In this document: one piece after another, positions 7,747 through 8,761 of the stretch
How positions within the stretch are numbered: position 1 is the stretch's first letter
How the letters are laid out: the number at the start of each line of letters is the position of its first letter
Assembly: GCA_019428955.1 (NCBI GenBank)
Contig: JAHYJF010000147.1
Location: forward strand, 1 to 8,761
Source: Burkholderiaceae bacterium
GTDB taxonomy: Bacteria; Pseudomonadota; Gammaproteobacteria; Burkholderiales; Burkholderiaceae_E
Direction of reading: 5' to 3'
DNA length: 8,761 nucleotides
Translations under genes and position numbers: made by a program
Notes under the pieces: model-generated
Told to the model about the DNA's origin: nothing
What the model saw: the letters and a program-made list of their open reading frames with translations, nothing else
Database searches by the model: none

Positions 7747-8761
7747 ATGCCGGGCAGCGGATTCACCGATCGTTATCTCACCAGCGACGAGACGCGAGGC
7801 ATCGTCGCCGCGGGTCTCGCGTCACTGGCGTTGGCCGGCAAGCGCGTGCTCGTCATCATCCCTGACGGCACGCGCACGATGCCGATGCCCCAGTTCTTCG
7901 CGCTGTTTCGGGAGCTGCTGGGCGACAGCGTCGCCGCGCTGGACTTCCTCGTCGCGCTGGGCACCCATGCCCCGATGGACGAGGCCGCGCTGTCCCGGCT
8001 GGTCGGCGCACCGGTAGTCGACGGCCTGGTGGGCACGTCGCGCGTCTTCAACCACGCCTGGTCCGACCCCGCCACCTTTGCGAATATCGGCGTGATTTCC
8101 GCTGCCGAGATCGCGCAACTCTCCGGCGGCCGGCTCGCGCAGCCCGTCCCGGTAGCGCTTAACCGCTGCATCTTCGATTACGACCAGATCATCATCTGCG
8201 GCCCGGTGTTCCCGCACGAGGTGGTTGGCTTTTCGGGGGGCAACAAGTACCTGTTCCCGGGGATCGCCGGGGCCGACGTCATCAACTTCACCCACTGGCT
8301 GGGCGCACTGATAACCAGTTACGAGATCATCGGTGCCGGCTACACCCCGGTGCGTGCCGTCATCGACCGGGCGGCGGCGATGGTCTCAGTGCCGACCGCA
8401 TGCTTCGCGCTGGTGGTTACCCCGGCCGGGCTGGCCGGGCTGTACTTCGGCAGCGCCCGCAAGGCCTGGGAACAGGCGGCGGCGCTGTCGGCGCAGCGCC
8501 ACATCCTCTGGCTCGACGCGCCGGTGCGCCAGGTGCTCTCGGTGATGCCGCAGATGTACACCGACATCTGGACCGCGGGCAAGGGAATGTACAAGATCGA
8601 GCCGGTGGTCGCCGATGGCGGCGAAGTGATCATCTACGCGCCGCACATCAGCGCGGTCAGCTTCACTCATGGCCGCCTGATCGAAGAGATCGGCTACCAC
8701 TGCCGCGACTATTTCCTCGCCCAGCCCGAACGCTTCGCAGACTACCCGGGCGGCGTGCTGG
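7747..8761 (+). CDS. Second LarA homologue (DUF2088 / nickel-dependent hydroxyacid racemase family), 3' end missing
   Basis: I translated this frame directly from ATG at 7747: it stays open for 338 codons to the window edge, so the C-terminus is missing (family length about 400-430). It shows the LarA signature: PDGTRTMPMP (D40, R43), LGTHAPM (H74), FPHEVVGFSGGNKYLFPGIA (H157, K167) and NFTHW (H183). The spacing H-10-K-16-H is identical to L. plantarum LarA H174-K184-H200, so it should bind the NPN cofactor covalently. Farther on, MYTDIWTAGKGMYKIEPVV (270-288) and GGEVIIYAPHI (291-301) are seen. It begins about 30 residues shorter than the first LarA, lacking the leading YGRSGL-type strand, and differs widely from it elsewhere, so it is not a recent duplicate. 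It is divergent from the lar operon, which presumably supplies its cofactor. The substrate is unknown. Confidence 0.9.
   Translation, partial: MPGSGFTDRYLTSDETRGIVAAGLASLALAGKRVLVIIPDGTRTMPMPQFFALFRELLGDSVAALDFLVALGTHAPMDEAALSRLVGAPVVDGLVGTSRVFNHAWSDPATFANIGVISAAEIAQLSGGRLAQPVPVALNRCIFDYDQIIICGPVFPHEVVGFSGGNKYLFPGIAGADVINFTHWLGALITSYEIIGAGYTPVRAVIDRAAAMVSVPTACFALVVTPAGLAGLYFGSARKAWEQAAALSAQRHILWLDAPVRQVLSVMPQMYTDIWTAGKGMYKIEPVVADGGEVIIYAPHISAVSFTHGRLIEEIGYHCRDYFLAQPERFADYPGGVL

Noticed and set aside
7773..8295. Minus-strand open frames opposite the right-hand gene
   Set aside because: They lie within the plus-strand LarA homologue, which has the family motifs at the right spacing. The minus frames show no recognisable protein features.

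Overview
The window is GC-rich, densely packed bacterial DNA. Codon use, overlapping genes and the protein families present fit a member of the Pseudomonadota (beta- or gammaproteobacterial flavour). That placement is a judgement from the sequence, not a database match. No rRNA, tRNA, CRISPR array, insertion sequence or phage gene was seen.

Layout. The left third (1-3324, + strand) holds three tightly spaced genes: the C-terminal part of a CPA1-type Na+/H+ antiporter cut by the window edge, a LysE/RhtB-family exporter whose TTG start overlaps the antiporter stop, and an AMP-forming acyl-CoA ligase with a strong AGGAGG site before a TTG start. A 252-bp convergent gap (3325-3576) follows. It contains three inverted repeats; one, read on the minus strand, looks like the terminator of the next operon.

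The centre (7618 down to 3577, - strand) is a complete lar operon in the order larA-larC-larE-larB. All three junctions overlap (23, 4 and 8 bp), so translation is probably coupled. LarB carboxylates and hydrolyses nicotinic acid adenine dinucleotide to the pyridinium dicarboxylate mononucleotide. LarE thiolates both carboxylates, and LarC inserts nickel to give the nickel-pincer nucleotide (NPN). LarA uses NPN covalently to racemise or epimerise a 2-hydroxyacid by hydride transfer. The residues known from the Lactiplantibacillus plantarum proteins are recognisable: in LarA the Asp/Arg, His, His-Lys-His set; in LarB the Glu and Cys 41 residues apart; in LarE the PP-loop.

The right end (7747 to the edge, + strand) holds a second, divergent LarA homologue, open at the window boundary. 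It keeps the His-Lys-His spacing for NPN binding but has a shorter N-terminus. The 128-bp divergent gap between the two larA genes carries a perfectly abutting tandem pair of 15-bp repeats (14/15 identical), a candidate operator. The most interesting reading is one NPN-synthesis cassette serving two different nickel-dependent hydroxyacid racemases/epimerases, at least one of which may not act on lactate.

Other notable points are a LarE with a three-cysteine pattern suggesting an iron-sulfur, non-sacrificial enzyme; an uninterrupted single-frame larC (split by a frameshift in L. plantarum); and a hexanucleotide microsatellite inside larC that encodes a His-Asp metal-binding-like tract.
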